A stretch of DNA of 46,034 nt, taken from assembly GCA_029256725.1 (NCBI GenBank), contig JAQSXJ010000024.1, positions 1-46,034 of the forward strand, read 5' to 3'. The translations under genes were made by a program, and so were the position numbers. Under the pieces are notes generated by a model. That model was given only the letters and a program-made list of their open reading frames with translations, did no database searches and was not told the origin of the DNA. Position 1 is the stretch's first letter; each line of letters starts with the position of its first letter. Below are positions 15,283 to 23,908 of this stretch, one piece after another. Origin of the DNA: Anaerocolumna sp. (GTDB taxonomy: Bacteria; Bacillota; Clostridia; Lachnospirales; Lachnospiraceae).

Positions 15283-16269
15283 CTAAAACAGTTTTTTTAG
15301 TCGAATATCCTCGCCTATGATCTTTAAGAGAGTGAAATTACTGGCAATTCTTGAGAATACCCTTTCGCTATAAAGGCTGTTTATATTGTCGAGGGACAGG
15401 TTGGTGGAGATGATTGTGGACTTGCTACGAAGCAGCCGTTCATTAATACACAGGTAGAGCTGGACATTGACAAAGGCATTGTTAAGCTCAGTTCCAAGAT
15501 CGTCTATGATTAGCATATCACAGTCTAAGATATATTCAAACTGGCTGCCGGCTTCAAAGTTTTCTTCCCCTTTACCGAATTTATTCTTCTCAAGGATATC
15601 AAAAAGTTGAAAAGCAGTAAGATATATTACCGTAAAAGCTTTGTCTAATAATTCCTTGGCAATACAATTGGCTAAGAAAGTCTTTCCTACTCCGGTATTT
15701 CCGTAGAGAAGTAGATTGCCCTTTACCGAATCAAAAGAGTCAATAAAGTTTCTGCATTCTTTTACCACTCGTGTAATATTATCCCGTGGCGAAGTTTTAA
15801 TAGAGGGGTCAACGTAATCCTCCGCATAATAGGAGAGGGAGAAAGAACTGAAATTCTCTCTGCTAATTGCTTCCTTCATGTTGGATTGGGAATAGACAAT
15901 ATCCACAATAGCCTGCTTAAAGCAATGACATTTCTCGTTGCCGATATAGCCGGTATCCTTACAGTCCGGGCACTGATGTCGGAGCTTTAAAAAATCCGCA
16001 CGGTAGCCATGGGCTTTTAACAGGGCTTCCCTGCGTTTATCTGCACCTCTTGCAACCAGTTTTAGATTTTCAAGAGCCTCTTCATTACCTGTTAACATTT
16101 GTCTGGCACTTTCAATAGCGCAGGTTACTATTTCATCGTCAATTTCCTTTAAAGCAGGAATCTTCCCATAGGCTTCCTCCATTCGGATATCCAGGGCATG
16201 CTTGGCTTCCAGCTGCCGGTTGTCATAATCTCTCAGGATTTTATTGTATTGATAGTTTTTAAGAGCCAT
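15283..16269 (-). CDS. dnaI: DnaI/DnaC-like helicase loader ATPase
   Basis: A 328-residue AAA+ protein that loads the replicative helicase during replication initiation or restart. The N-terminal part carries a zinc-finger-like CPDC...CHC (Cys100, 103, 114, 116). Walker A is YGNTGVGKT (about 189-197), Walker B is DMLIIDDLG (about 248), and TIISTNLSLDNI provides sensor 1. The start has AGAAGGAG nine bases upstream. It lies 74 bases after the dnaD-like gene, in the same direction, an arrangement typical of clostridia and consistent with joint action at the origin. Confidence 0.85.
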   Translation of the reverse strand: MALKNYQYNKILRDYDNRQLEAKHALDIRMEEAYGKIPALKEIDDEIVTCAIESARQMLTGNEEALENLKLVARGADKRREALLKAHGYRADFLKLRHQCPDCKDTGYIGNEKCHCFKQAIVDIVYSQSNMKEAISRENFSSFSLSYYAEDYVDPSIKTSPRDNITRVVKECRNFIDSFDSVKGNLLLYGNTGVGKTFLANCIAKELLDKAFTVIYLTAFQLFDILEKNKFGKGEENFEAGSQFEYILDCDMLIIDDLGTELNNAFVNVQLYLCINERLLRSKSTIISTNLSLDNINSLYSERVFSRIASNFTLLKIIGEDIRLKKLF

Positions 16270-16343
16270 CGGGTTATTTCTCCTTCTGAAAACATATAGT
16301 ACTGCCTTGCTCTAGAGTTATAGCAAGTTACTATTAAACGAGT

Positions 16344-17657
16344 TTAATTCATCTTCTTCTGAAGCAGTTTTTGTTCCATTGAGGAATAGTCAGCTTCCGT
16401 ATAGGAACGCTGGGGAAAGGCATTGAACCGATTGGGAGCAGCAGGACGGGGTTGAGCAGATTTTCCTGCGTTATTGGCAGCTATAGCAGAGACTTTTGCT
16501 GCATTTGCTGCCTTGTCCTTGGAATGCTCTTCATCCAGTTTGCTTATCTGTGATAATTCCTTTACGCCTTTTTTGTTCCAGTTCTCCAGTATTTTATCTG
16601 CATATTTAAAATCTGGTTTTTGAGTCAGAAGTATGGTGCGGTTGCAGGCTTCTATGATGATATCGATGGAGAAGCCGAATTTATTCAGCCATTTTTCTAT
16701 AAACTGTTTCTCGATCTGACCGGGTGCCCGGTTTAAGCCGAAGGCTTTGTTGATTGCAGTATAGTTGCTGTTATAAAGAGCGGTCTTGGCTTCAGCCTTT
16801 TCTACCGTATCCACTCCTTCTTCCGCCCAGGAAAGAGCAACGGCTTCTATGTAGGAAGGGTTCTTCTTATTTTTGGAGATACAGTATTCGTATAAATACA
16901 TAATAAGCTCAGCTGAGAAACCAAGGCTTTCGTAAAGGTATAGAATTAACTGCATATCCATCGGTTTGATCAGACGATCCAGGTATATCTCAATTATGTT
17001 CAGCAACCATTTGACCTCATCATTTTCCGTCAGCTGCTTAATCTGAGCTTCGGAATAGGTAGGTTTTTCAAACATATGAGCTTTTCTGTCCCCGGAGATT
17101 CTGGCAGTTGACATATCGGCATATGCAGTTTCTTCAGCAGGACTGCCTTCATATGGTGTATTGTCATAATTGCTGTTAGTATAAGCCGCACCTTCTGAAA
17201 TATTCTCATTTATGCTGTTCTTTGAATAAGCGTCCTCCATAGAAGCATCAAGAGCGGAAGAAGCCGGATAAGCAGGGGTTGCGTATGTAGCATTCGGCTC
17301 ACCTTCACGGTAGCCTTGATTATATGTATTTTCATTATTGATTTCGGATTCCTTGGATTCCGGATCATTTAAAGTCATTGAGATAATTTCTTTTTTGCTG
17401 TCTCTCTCCAAATGAATCAGGTTAACCTTTTCCCAGTAACAAAGAGCACGAATAATATCTTTCTCTGTTTCGTCCAAGTGATCTGCAATGGATGAGATGG
17501 TAATAGATACATCACCAAAGCTATGTACACAGCGAAGCAGATACAGATATACCTTCACATAAGAGCCGCTGGCAACAGGCATATATTCATCAATAAAACA
17601 GTTGGGTACCAGGGTTACACCCCGTTCACGGCTGGTATTTAACAGTATTGCACTCAT
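16344..17657 (-). CDS. DnaD/DnaB-like primosome protein with two DnaB_2 domains
   Basis: A 437-residue protein for helicase loading. Residues 1-100 look like the DnaD N-terminal winged helix. A low-complexity, Asn/Ala/Tyr-rich linker spans about 105-205. Two copies of the DnaB_2 (DnaD C-terminal) domain follow, at about 205-285 and 290-370; the second ends in the family's Y-x-x-x-I-x-x-x-W signature (YADKILENWNKKGV). A basic Ala/Pro tail closes it. Start ATG 17657 is chosen because AGAGG lies eight bases upstream; an in-frame ATG at 17690 has no such site. DnaA boxes lie about 100 bp upstream. Confidence 0.85.
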   Translation of the reverse strand: MSAILLNTSRERGVTLVPNCFIDEYMPVASGSYVKVYLYLLRCVHSFGDVSITISSIADHLDETEKDIIRALCYWEKVNLIHLERDSKKEIISMTLNDPESKESEINNENTYNQGYREGEPNATYATPAYPASSALDASMEDAYSKNSINENISEGAAYTNSNYDNTPYEGSPAEETAYADMSTARISGDRKAHMFEKPTYSEAQIKQLTENDEVKWLLNIIEIYLDRLIKPMDMQLILYLYESLGFSAELIMYLYEYCISKNKKNPSYIEAVALSWAEEGVDTVEKAEAKTALYNSNYTAINKAFGLNRAPGQIEKQFIEKWLNKFGFSIDIIIEACNRTILLTQKPDFKYADKILENWNKKGVKELSQISKLDEEHSKDKAANAAKVSAIAANNAGKSAQPRPAAPNRFNAFPQRSYTEADYSSMEQKLLQKKMN

Positions 17658-17755
17658 ATTTATTAACCTCTCATTTCCTTTGTAAGTCATATTGTAACAT
17701 AGAGAATAGGTATTGGAAATAGGCTAATTTCCGGGAATCCTTTGGGGGATAAAAT

Positions 17756-17773
17756 TGTGGATAATGTGGATAA
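17756..17773. promoter_or_regulatory. Two abutting perfect DnaA boxes (upstream of dnaD)
   Basis: TGTGGATAA, the complement of the consensus TTATCCACA, occurs twice back to back, and a third degenerate copy (TGTGGAAAT) follows at 17774-17782. All are oriented the same way, 100 bases upstream of the dnaD-like start. Confidence 0.75.
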
Positions 17774-17887
17774 TGTGGAAATGAAGCAGAATTTTAATGT
17801 AAAATAATGTAAATATACCTGGAAAGCTGTAATAATGGCTAGCTGATAAATTACTTTAACCCGCCTTAGGTAATTTGTGAAGGGAAT

Positions 17888-17936
17888 AAAAAATCCACAG
17901 CCTTATCACAGTGAAATTGTTGATAAGGTTGTGGAT
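17888..17936 (-). terminator. murC terminator
   Basis: Read on the minus strand, ATCCACAACCTTATCA pairs with TGATAAGGCTGTGGAT (one mismatch) and is followed by six T. It starts about 12 bases after the murC stop codon. Its sequence overlaps the DnaA boxes at 17930-17947. Confidence 0.8.
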
Positions 17937-17947
17937 AATGTGGATAA
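17930..17947. promoter_or_regulatory. Two abutting perfect DnaA boxes (after murC)
   Basis: TGTGGATAA occurs at 17930-17938 and again at 17939-17947, ending at the base before the murC stop codon. With the other pair 174 bp away this makes four perfect boxes. A 7/9 box (AAATCCACA) occurs at 17891-17899 in the opposite orientation. Confidence 0.75.
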
Positions 17948-19351
17948 CTATAGTCCTAAAAGGGCATTTCCAATGGTTACAACGTCTCCGGCACCCATAG
18001 TTATCAACAAATCACCGTTAGTACAATTTTCTAATAAATAATTTTGTATTTCGTCAAAAGTTGAAATATGGATGACATCTTTGCCTTTTTCCTTTAATAA
18101 AGCTTCCAAATCCTTGGAAGAAATGTCACCGGGATCCAATTCTCTGGCAGCGTAGATGTCTGTCAGTACGATTTTATCGGCAAGGGATAAGCTTTCTGCA
18201 AATTCCTTTAGAAAGGAACGGGTTCTGGTATAGGTATGGGGCTGAAATACACACCACACACGGCTGTGGGGATAGTTCTTCGCTGCGTTAAGTGTAGCTG
18301 TCACCTCTGTTGGGTGGTGAGCATAATCATCGATAACTGTAACGCCTGCAATAGTACCTTTGTATTCAAAGCGGCGTTTAGTACCGGTAAAGCGGGAAAG
18401 GGATTCCTGAATTGTTGTCAGAGGAATATTTAAATTCCTGGCAACTGCAACAGCAGGCAGTGAATTGGAGATATTATGGTCACCTACTACATGAAGATGG
18501 ATCTCGCCAAGAAGTGCACCGTCTTCATAAAGGCTGTATTGGCCGAAGCCATTTGCATCATAATGAATATTTCCAGCATAGTAGTGGTGTTTTGTGCCGG
18601 CTACAGGAGAAATTTCTTCCTTCGTGCTGTAAGTAACATATGGACAGTTCAGTTCGTTGGTAAAGAAAGAGATATTTTCTATATCAGCGTTTATGACAAG
18701 AAGGCCGTCGTTAGGCAGCAGATCTGTAAAAGTCTTAAAAGAGTTACGAATATCAGATAGATCCTTAAAGAAATCCAGATGCTCCTCCTCTATATTTAAT
18801 ATGATACCGGTTGTAGGACTGAATTTTAAGAAACTATTCGTGTATTCACAAGCCTCAGTCACAAAATGCTCAGAGTTTCCAATTCTTATATTTCCACCGA
18901 TACCGTCTAAGATTCCACCTACGGAAACAGTTGGATCAAGACCGGCATCCAATAACAGCAGGGATATCATAGAAGTAGTGGTAGTTTTTCCATGGGTGCC
19001 GGATACTGCGATGGCATCGGTATAACATTTCATAATCTGACCTAAGAGATCTGCTCTGTCGATTACCGGGATGTCAAGTTCTCTGGCAGCCATAAGCTCA
19101 GGATTATTTTCCTTTACAGCAGTAGTATAAACCACCAGCTTCACATCGTTAGTTATATTTGAAGGACGTTGACCATAAAATACAGTAATGCCAAGCTCCT
19201 CTAAATGATCAGTAGTAGTACTTGCCTTGGCATCGGATCCGGTAATTTCAAATCTTAAGGTATGTAAAAGCTCTGCCAGACCGCTCATGCTGATACCGCC
19301 AATGCCTATAAAATGTACTTTAATGGGTGTGTTAAAATCAATCTTAAACAT
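17948..19351 (-). CDS. murC: UDP-N-acetylmuramate--L-alanine ligase
   Basis: A 467-residue Mur ligase that adds L-alanine to UDP-N-acetylmuramic acid, using ATP, in the cytosol. The N-terminal UDP-binding motif is VHFIGIGGISMSGLAELL (12-29). The ATP P-loop is GTHGKTTTTS (118-127), and the central ACEYTNSFLKF and IDDYAHHPTEV motifs are typical of MurC rather than MurD-F. The length is standard. AGGAAG lies six bases before the ATG. It stands alone, with its own terminator and a long upstream spacer. Confidence 0.95.
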   Translation of the reverse strand: MFKIDFNTPIKVHFIGIGGISMSGLAELLHTLRFEITGSDAKASTTTDHLEELGITVFYGQRPSNITNDVKLVVYTTAVKENNPELMAARELDIPVIDRADLLGQIMKCYTDAIAVSGTHGKTTTTSMISLLLLDAGLDPTVSVGGILDGIGGNIRIGNSEHFVTEACEYTNSFLKFSPTTGIILNIEEEHLDFFKDLSDIRNSFKTFTDLLPNDGLLVINADIENISFFTNELNCPYVTYSTKEEISPVAGTKHHYYAGNIHYDANGFGQYSLYEDGALLGEIHLHVVGDHNISNSLPAVAVARNLNIPLTTIQESLSRFTGTKRRFEYKGTIAGVTVIDDYAHHPTEVTATLNAAKNYPHSRVWCVFQPHTYTRTRSFLKEFAESLSLADKIVLTDIYAARELDPGDISSKDLEALLKEKGKDVIHISTFDEIQNYLLENCTNGDLLITMGAGDVVTIGNALLGL

Positions 19352-19882
19352 AAGACACTTCCTATTCTTTGTGATTGTTTTCCGTTATGGAATTGCAGGG
19401 TTAATTTATAAACTGAAATTTTATTATAAACACATGATTGTATAGCTGTAATAAAACCCAGGTATGACATCATTTTTACACATGGTAAAAGATAAAGCAA
19501 GAGTTCAGTTTATATAGTATGAAACCTATTTGTAATTATAATCAATTCCTATAAAAAAACAATTGATTTTTTCGCATACTCTCATAATATGATGATTTGT
19601 TATTTAGGGAAACTTGGTTAATAAGAAAGAAATCAATACTCAGATAAGTAATATGGGAAAAAAGACACATCTTAGTAAAACAGAAGTTGTACTCCGTATA
19701 AATTCTTGTACGGTAGTTTTGATTACGTATGACAGACAAGTCGAATTTTAGGGTAAAACCACAGAAAAGATTTTAGAGAGGGAAAATACATACAAAATTA
19801 ACCAAAAGGGGGTAAATTAATTTGTTCATTATATATAATGCTATAAAAAATATATATTTTAATAAAATATTTGTAAATATTA
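19352..19882. other. Divergent intergenic region murC-glgC
   Basis: About 530 AT-rich bases between the divergent murC and glgC genes. I see no ORF with a ribosome binding site. A small stem (CCGTA/TACGG) lies near 19694-19712. No murC promoter with both boxes stands out. Confidence 0.45.
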
Positions 19883-19911
19883 TTCACAAACCTGTAAATG
19901 AATGGTATAAT
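19883..19911 (+). promoter_or_regulatory. Sigma-A promoter of glgC-glgD
   Basis: TTCACA, 17-base spacer and TATAAT; the transcript would start about 25 bases before the glgC ATG. Confidence 0.6.
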
Positions 19912-19942
19912 AATGTCAAATTAAACAACGAGAGGTGATTGC

Positions 19943-21217
19943 ATGATAAAGAAAGAAATGATAGCAATGCTTCTGGCAGGAGGACAAGGTTCAAGACTTG
20001 GAGTATTGACCTCTAACATTGCTAAACCCGCAGTAACTTTCGGTGGAAAGTACAGAATCATCGATTTCCCCTTAAGCAATTGTATTAACTCAGGTGTTGA
20101 TACTGTCGGGGTACTGACCCAATACCAACCCCTTCGTTTAAATACGCACATAGGAATCGGAATCCCATGGGATCTGGATAAGAATATAGGTGGTGTCTCC
20201 ATCCTGCCGCCATATGAGAAAAGTACTTACAGTGAATGGTATACCGGTACTGCGAATGCCATATATCAGAACCTGGAGTACATGGAATACTACAATCCGG
20301 ATTATGTCCTGATACTGGGCGGAGATCATATCTATAAGATGGATTATGAGGCTATGTTAGACTTTCATAAACAGAAGAATGCAGATATCACCCTGGCTAC
20401 TATACCGGTTCCCTGGGAAGAGGCCAGTCGTTTTGGAGTTGCAATCACAGATAATGACAGAAGAATTACAGAATTTGAAGAGAAACCGAAGGAACCCAGA
20501 AGTAATCTGGCCTCCATGGGAATATACATATTCAGTTGGGCGGTGTTAAAAGAAGCACTGATCACACTCTCAGAGAAAAAAGGCTGCGATTTTGGAAAGC
20601 ATGTAATACCTTACTGTCATGAAAGGGAGGACAGGATATTTGCCTATGAGTATAACGGTTACTGGAAAGACGTGGGAACACTTGGGTCTTACTGGGAAGC
20701 CAATATGGAACTCATAGATCTGGTCCCGGTGTTTAATTTGTATGAAGAATTTTGGAAAATATATACCAAGAGCGATATTATACTTCCTCAGTTTATAGGT
20801 AAAGATGCTGTTATTGATAAAGCCATAATCGGAGAAGGTGCTGAAGTCTACGGTGAAGTACATAACTCTGTTATCGGTTCCGGTGTCTTTATCGGAAAAG
20901 GTGCGGTTGTCAGAGACTCCATTATCATGAAATCCACTGTGGTGGAAGACGGAGTTCAAATATACAGAGGCATAATAGCGGAAAATTCCGTAATTGGACA
21001 GAATTCAGAGCTTGGCATGGGTGACGATGTTCCCAATAGGACTGAGCCGTCAATCTACTCTTTCGGTCTGGTAACTATTGGAGAAGGTTCCGTAATACCC
21101 CCAGGTGTCAAGATTGGTAAGAACACCGCTATTAAGGGTATCACCGTCCTGTCCGATTATGAGGAAGGAAATCTTGCCAGCGGAGAGAATCTAATAAAGG
21201 CAGGTGAGAGGCTATGA
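19943..21217 (+). CDS. glgC: Glucose-1-phosphate adenylyltransferase, catalytic subunit
   Basis: ADP-glucose pyrophosphorylase, which makes ADP-glucose from glucose 1-phosphate and ATP as the committed step of glycogen synthesis. The 424-residue protein begins with the nucleotidyltransferase signature [14 protein letters not shown] and has [27 protein letters not shown] and EEKPKEP for sugar and metal binding. Left-handed beta-helix hexapeptide repeats fill the C-terminal 130 residues. GAGAGGTG precedes the ATG. It overlaps glgD by four bases, so the two subunits are translationally coupled. Confidence 0.95.
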   Translation: MIKKEMIAMLLAGGQGSRLGVLTSNIAKPAVTFGGKYRIIDFPLSNCINSGVDTVGVLTQYQPLRLNTHIGIGIPWDLDKNIGGVSILPPYEKSTYSEWYTGTANAIYQNLEYMEYYNPDYVLILGGDHIYKMDYEAMLDFHKQKNADITLATIPVPWEEASRFGVAITDNDRRITEFEEKPKEPRSNLASMGIYIFSWAVLKEALITLSEKKGCDFGKHVIPYCHEREDRIFAYEYNGYWKDVGTLGSYWEANMELIDLVPVFNLYEEFWKIYTKSDIILPQFIGKDAVIDKAIIGEGAEVYGEVHNSVIGSGVFIGKGAVVRDSIIMKSTVVEDGVQIYRGIIAENSVIGQNSELGMGDDVPNRTEPSIYSFGLVTIGEGSVIPPGVKIGKNTAIKGITVLSDYEEGNLASGENLIKAGERL

Positions 21218-22335
21218 GAGCACTAGGTATCGTTTTAGCCGGAGGCAATAACAATAAGATGCGGGAGCTTTCCCATAAAAGAGCCATAGCGGCCATGCCC
21301 ATAGCTGGAAGCTACAGAAGCATTGATTTTGTCTTAAGCAATATGAGTAATTCCCATATACAGAAGGTGGCAGTATTTACCCAGTATAATGCAAAATCTC
21401 TCAATGAGCACTTAAATTCCTCAAAATGGTGGGACTTTGGCCGAAAACAGGGAGGTTTGTTTGTATTTACGCCAACCATAACGGCAGATAACAGTTTTTG
21501 GTACCGGGGAACAGCAGACACCATGTATCAGAACCTTAACTTCTTAAAGAGCAGCCATGAACCTTATGTGATCATTGCATCCGGAGATGGCATCTATAAG
21601 CTGGATTATAACAAAGTATTAGAGTATCACATTAATAAAAGAGCTGATATCACCGTTGTATGCAAGGAATTGGAAGACGAAGAGGATACCAGCCGTTTCG
21701 GAGTTGTAAAAACTGATGAAGATGACAGAATCATGGATTTTGAGGAGAAACCCTTAAGGGCTGATGATAAGAAGGTATCCATTGGTGTTTATATTATCAG
21801 AAGAAGACTATTAATAGAATTGTTAGAGAAATCAGCAGAAGAAGACCGATATGATTTTGTAAAAGATATCCTTATCCGTTATAAGAATGTAAAGAAGATC
21901 TATTCATATTCCATTAATACTTATTGGAGCAATATTGCTTCTGTAGAAGCTTATTATAATACAAATATGGATTTTCTAAATAAGGAGGTAAGAGATTATT
22001 TCTTTAAGCAGTACCCGGATATCTATTCCAAGATTGATGATATGCCGCCGGCAAAATACAATCAGGGTTCTGCGGTAAGCAACAGTATTATCTCCAGTGG
22101 CTGTATAGTAAACGGCCGTATAGAAAATTCCGTTATCTTTAAGAAAGTTTATATCGGGAACAACTGTACTATAAAGAATTCCATTATCCTAAATAATGTC
22201 CATATCGGGGATAACACCTATATAGAGAATTGTATCGTGGAGAGCAGAGATACCATCCGGGCTAATTCGACTTATGTAGGAGAGCCGGATAATGTAAAAA
22301 TCGTAATTGAACGAAATGAAAGATACTTAATGTAA
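21214..22335 (+). CDS. glgD: GlgD, non-canonical ADP-glucose pyrophosphorylase subunit
   Basis: A 373-residue paralogue of GlgC. It keeps the fold ([35 protein letters not shown]) and the hexapeptide-repeat tail. The P-loop reads [12 protein letters not shown] where GlgC has GGQGSRL, so the glycine and arginine needed for catalysis are gone. In other Firmicutes GlgD stimulates or stabilises GlgC in a mixed tetramer, and the ATGA overlap fits that role. A weak hairpin (AAGAGGAT/ATCCTTTT, about 22341-22358) follows the gene. Confidence 0.93.
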   Translation: MRALGIVLAGGNNNKMRELSHKRAIAAMPIAGSYRSIDFVLSNMSNSHIQKVAVFTQYNAKSLNEHLNSSKWWDFGRKQGGLFVFTPTITADNSFWYRGTADTMYQNLNFLKSSHEPYVIIASGDGIYKLDYNKVLEYHINKRADITVVCKELEDEEDTSRFGVVKTDEDDRIMDFEEKPLRADDKKVSIGVYIIRRRLLIELLEKSAEEDRYDFVKDILIRYKNVKKIYSYSINTYWSNIASVEAYYNTNMDFLNKEVRDYFFKQYPDIYSKIDDMPPAKYNQGSAVSNSIISSGCIVNGRIENSVIFKKVYIGNNCTIKNSIILNNVHIGDNTYIENCIVESRDTIRANSTYVGEPDNVKIVIERNERYLM

Positions 22336-22401
22336 AAAGCAAGAGGATTATATCCTTTTCGCATATAAAAAACAGACAACACTTAAAGGGGGCTATACAA
22401 A

Positions 22402-22683
22402 ATGCAGATTACAGATGTTCGTGTACGCAAAGTTAGCAAGGAAGGAAAGATGAAAGCAGTTGTTTCCATCACGATGGATAACGAATTCGTCGTACACGAT
22501 ATTAAAGTTATTGAAGGGGAAAAAGGCTTGTTTATTGCAATGCCCAGCAGAAAAGCAGGGGACGGGGAGTACCGTGATATTGCGCATCCTATCAATTCGG
22601 AAACCAGAGATAAGATTCAGAAGATTATCCTGGAAAGCTATGAAGTAGCTGCCGAAGAGTATGATGAAAAAATAGAAGCTTAA
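22402..22683 (+). CDS. spoVG: SpoVG, RNA-binding septation/sporulation regulator
   Basis: A 93-residue SpoVG. The family opening [11 protein letters not shown] and the conserved [21 protein letters not shown], which includes the nucleic-acid-binding patch, are intact. In Bacillus it affects cortex formation and asymmetric septation, and in other Firmicutes it acts as a broad RNA- or DNA-binding regulator. AAAGGGGG precedes the ATG. An AGAGGATTA at 22342-22350 resembles a sigma-H -35, but I see no matching -10. A clean terminator follows. Confidence 0.95.
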   Translation: MQITDVRVRKVSKEGKMKAVVSITMDNEFVVHDIKVIEGEKGLFIAMPSRKAGDGEYRDIAHPINSETRDKIQKIILESYEVAAEEYDEKIEA

Positions 22684-22711
22684 ACAGCTTATGATCTTTC
22701 ATTGCTCCAGG

Positions 22712-22747
22712 AAGGGGCTGCCGCAAAAGACTGCGACAGCCCCTTTT
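22712..22747 (+). terminator. spoVG terminator
   Basis: AAGGGGCTGCCGC and GCGACAGCCCCTT pair with one mismatch around an AAAAGACT loop and end in five T. Confidence 0.9.
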
Positions 22748-22764
22748 TGGAATATGGAAATCCA

Positions 22765-22794
22765 TTGCACGTAACCTATATTATAGAGTATAAT
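22765..22794 (+). promoter_or_regulatory. Promoter of the transglutaminase-like gene
   Basis: TTGCAC, 18-base spacer and TATAAT, about 40 bases before the gene start at 22836. Confidence 0.55.
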
Positions 22795-22835
22795 AAGGTA
22801 TAGGAATGTATGATGACGAAGAAAGGAGCCGTAAC

Positions 22836-23702
22836 ATGAAAAAAATAACCAGATTAGTGTTAGGAATATGTATTCTTATATTTATAATGTTCGGGGTTAA
22901 TTTTCGGTATCATATCAGCAGTAATGTAAGTAACAATGTGTTAAGTGAGAAAGAGAGTAATGGGGACTTTATCTTAGAGGTAAGAGAGGCCATGCTGCAA
23001 GGCGATGAGAAGTTAGTGCTTCCATATACCGGCAATGTAGAGGACATGGAGTGGTTCACAGAAGAGGTAATCGATCAGGTGTATGCTATAGATGACAAGA
23101 GCACCTCAGGTGATTATGATTATTTGAAATATAAGGTTAACAGCATATATGCCCATATAGTAGGTCTTGGAAACAAACTTACAGTAACTTATGAATTTAA
23201 ATACAATGAAGTTTACGAAGAAACATTGTTAGTAGATGAAACAATCAAGCAATTGTTTGCAGAGTGGAAGATAGAAGAGTTAAGTGATTTTGAGAAAATA
23301 AAGAAGATACATGATTATATTATAGATAATGCGTCTTATGATACAACGGTAACAGATTATTCTGCTTATGATAACCTCATTGGTAAGAGTTCCACCTGTC
23401 AGGGGTATATGAGCATTGCCTATAAGATGTTTACGGAAGCAGGAATTCCAGCAAGGATTATTACAGGGATAGGGAATAATGACAGCCATGGCTGGAATAT
23501 CGTACAACTTAACGGCCAGTGGTATAACATCGATTGCACCTGGGATGACCCCCTTACTAAGAGCGGTAAGAATCTGCTGTTATATGAATATTTTTTAAAG
23601 TCTGACAAAGAATTTGCCGGTCATATCAGAGATGAAGAATTCAGTACGGAAGATTTTTATGTAGAGTATCCTATGGCAGAAGAATCCTATAAATGGAAAT
23701 AA
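22836..23702 (+). CDS. Membrane-anchored or secreted transglutaminase-like protein
   Basis: A 288-residue protein with an N-terminal signal or anchor (LVLGICILIFIMFGVNF, about 7-23) and a transglutaminase/protease-like core. The catalytic triad is Cys188 in STCQGY, His218 in SHGWNIV and Asp233 in YNIDCTWDDP, the usual order and spacing for bacterial papain-like transglutaminase domains. The region before the core (30-150) resembles the N-terminal extension common in Lachnospiraceae members. It is likely to act outside the membrane on cell wall or surface proteins; substrate unknown. ATG 22836 is chosen for GAAAGGAG seven bases upstream rather than the ATG at 22806. Confidence 0.85.
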   Translation: MKKITRLVLGICILIFIMFGVNFRYHISSNVSNNVLSEKESNGDFILEVREAMLQGDEKLVLPYTGNVEDMEWFTEEVIDQVYAIDDKSTSGDYDYLKYKVNSIYAHIVGLGNKLTVTYEFKYNEVYEETLLVDETIKQLFAEWKIEELSDFEKIKKIHDYIIDNASYDTTVTDYSAYDNLIGKSSTCQGYMSIAYKMFTEAGIPARIITGIGNNDSHGWNIVQLNGQWYNIDCTWDDPLTKSGKNLLLYEYFLKSDKEFAGHIRDEEFSTEDFYVEYPMAEESYKWK

Positions 23703-23768
23703 TGTTGTATAAAAGGTTAATAATTCAGCTTATATGTCGAAATATTTAATATAAAACATAAGATGAGT

Positions 23769-23904
23769 AGGTTGAAAAAAGAATGAAGTTTTTGACCTCT
23801 AATTTGTATGTGAGCCAGAGTGCACAGATAGGAATTGCGTTGAATAAAATCTGATTTTTTCAACCTCCTGATTTTTACGTGTGCTAGAGTAAACAGATGG
23901 GAGT
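23769..23904 (+). repeat. Duplicated leader and long inverted repeat before the coiled-coil gene
   Basis: Two imperfect direct copies of about 48 bases lie in tandem: one from about 23789 (GCCAGAGTGCACAGATAGGA core) and one from about 23854 (GCTAGAGTAAACAGATGGGA core). The second runs into the ribosome binding site of the gene at 23909. A perfect 12-bp inverted repeat, AGGTTGAAAAAA (23769-23780) and TTTTTTCAACCT (23855-23866), frames the first copy. Confidence 0.55.
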
Positions 23905-23908
23905 TAAT

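Noticed and set aside
17750..17950. Chromosomal replication origin (oriC)
   Set aside because: The DnaA boxes are perfect, but there is no dnaA, dnaN or rpmH nearby and no clear AT-rich unwinding element beside a DnaA-trio. A DnaA-box cluster is the more modest reading.
18236..19025. Plus-strand ORFs opposite murC
   Set aside because: They are antisense shadows of murC, with no ribosome binding sites.
19542..19739. A 65-codon minus-strand ORF in the murC-glgC spacer
   Set aside because: Low-complexity AT-rich frame without a ribosome binding site or family pattern.
22341..22371. Sigma-H promoter for spoVG
   Set aside because: AGAGGATTA matches the -35, but no GAAT-type -10 appears at the right distance.
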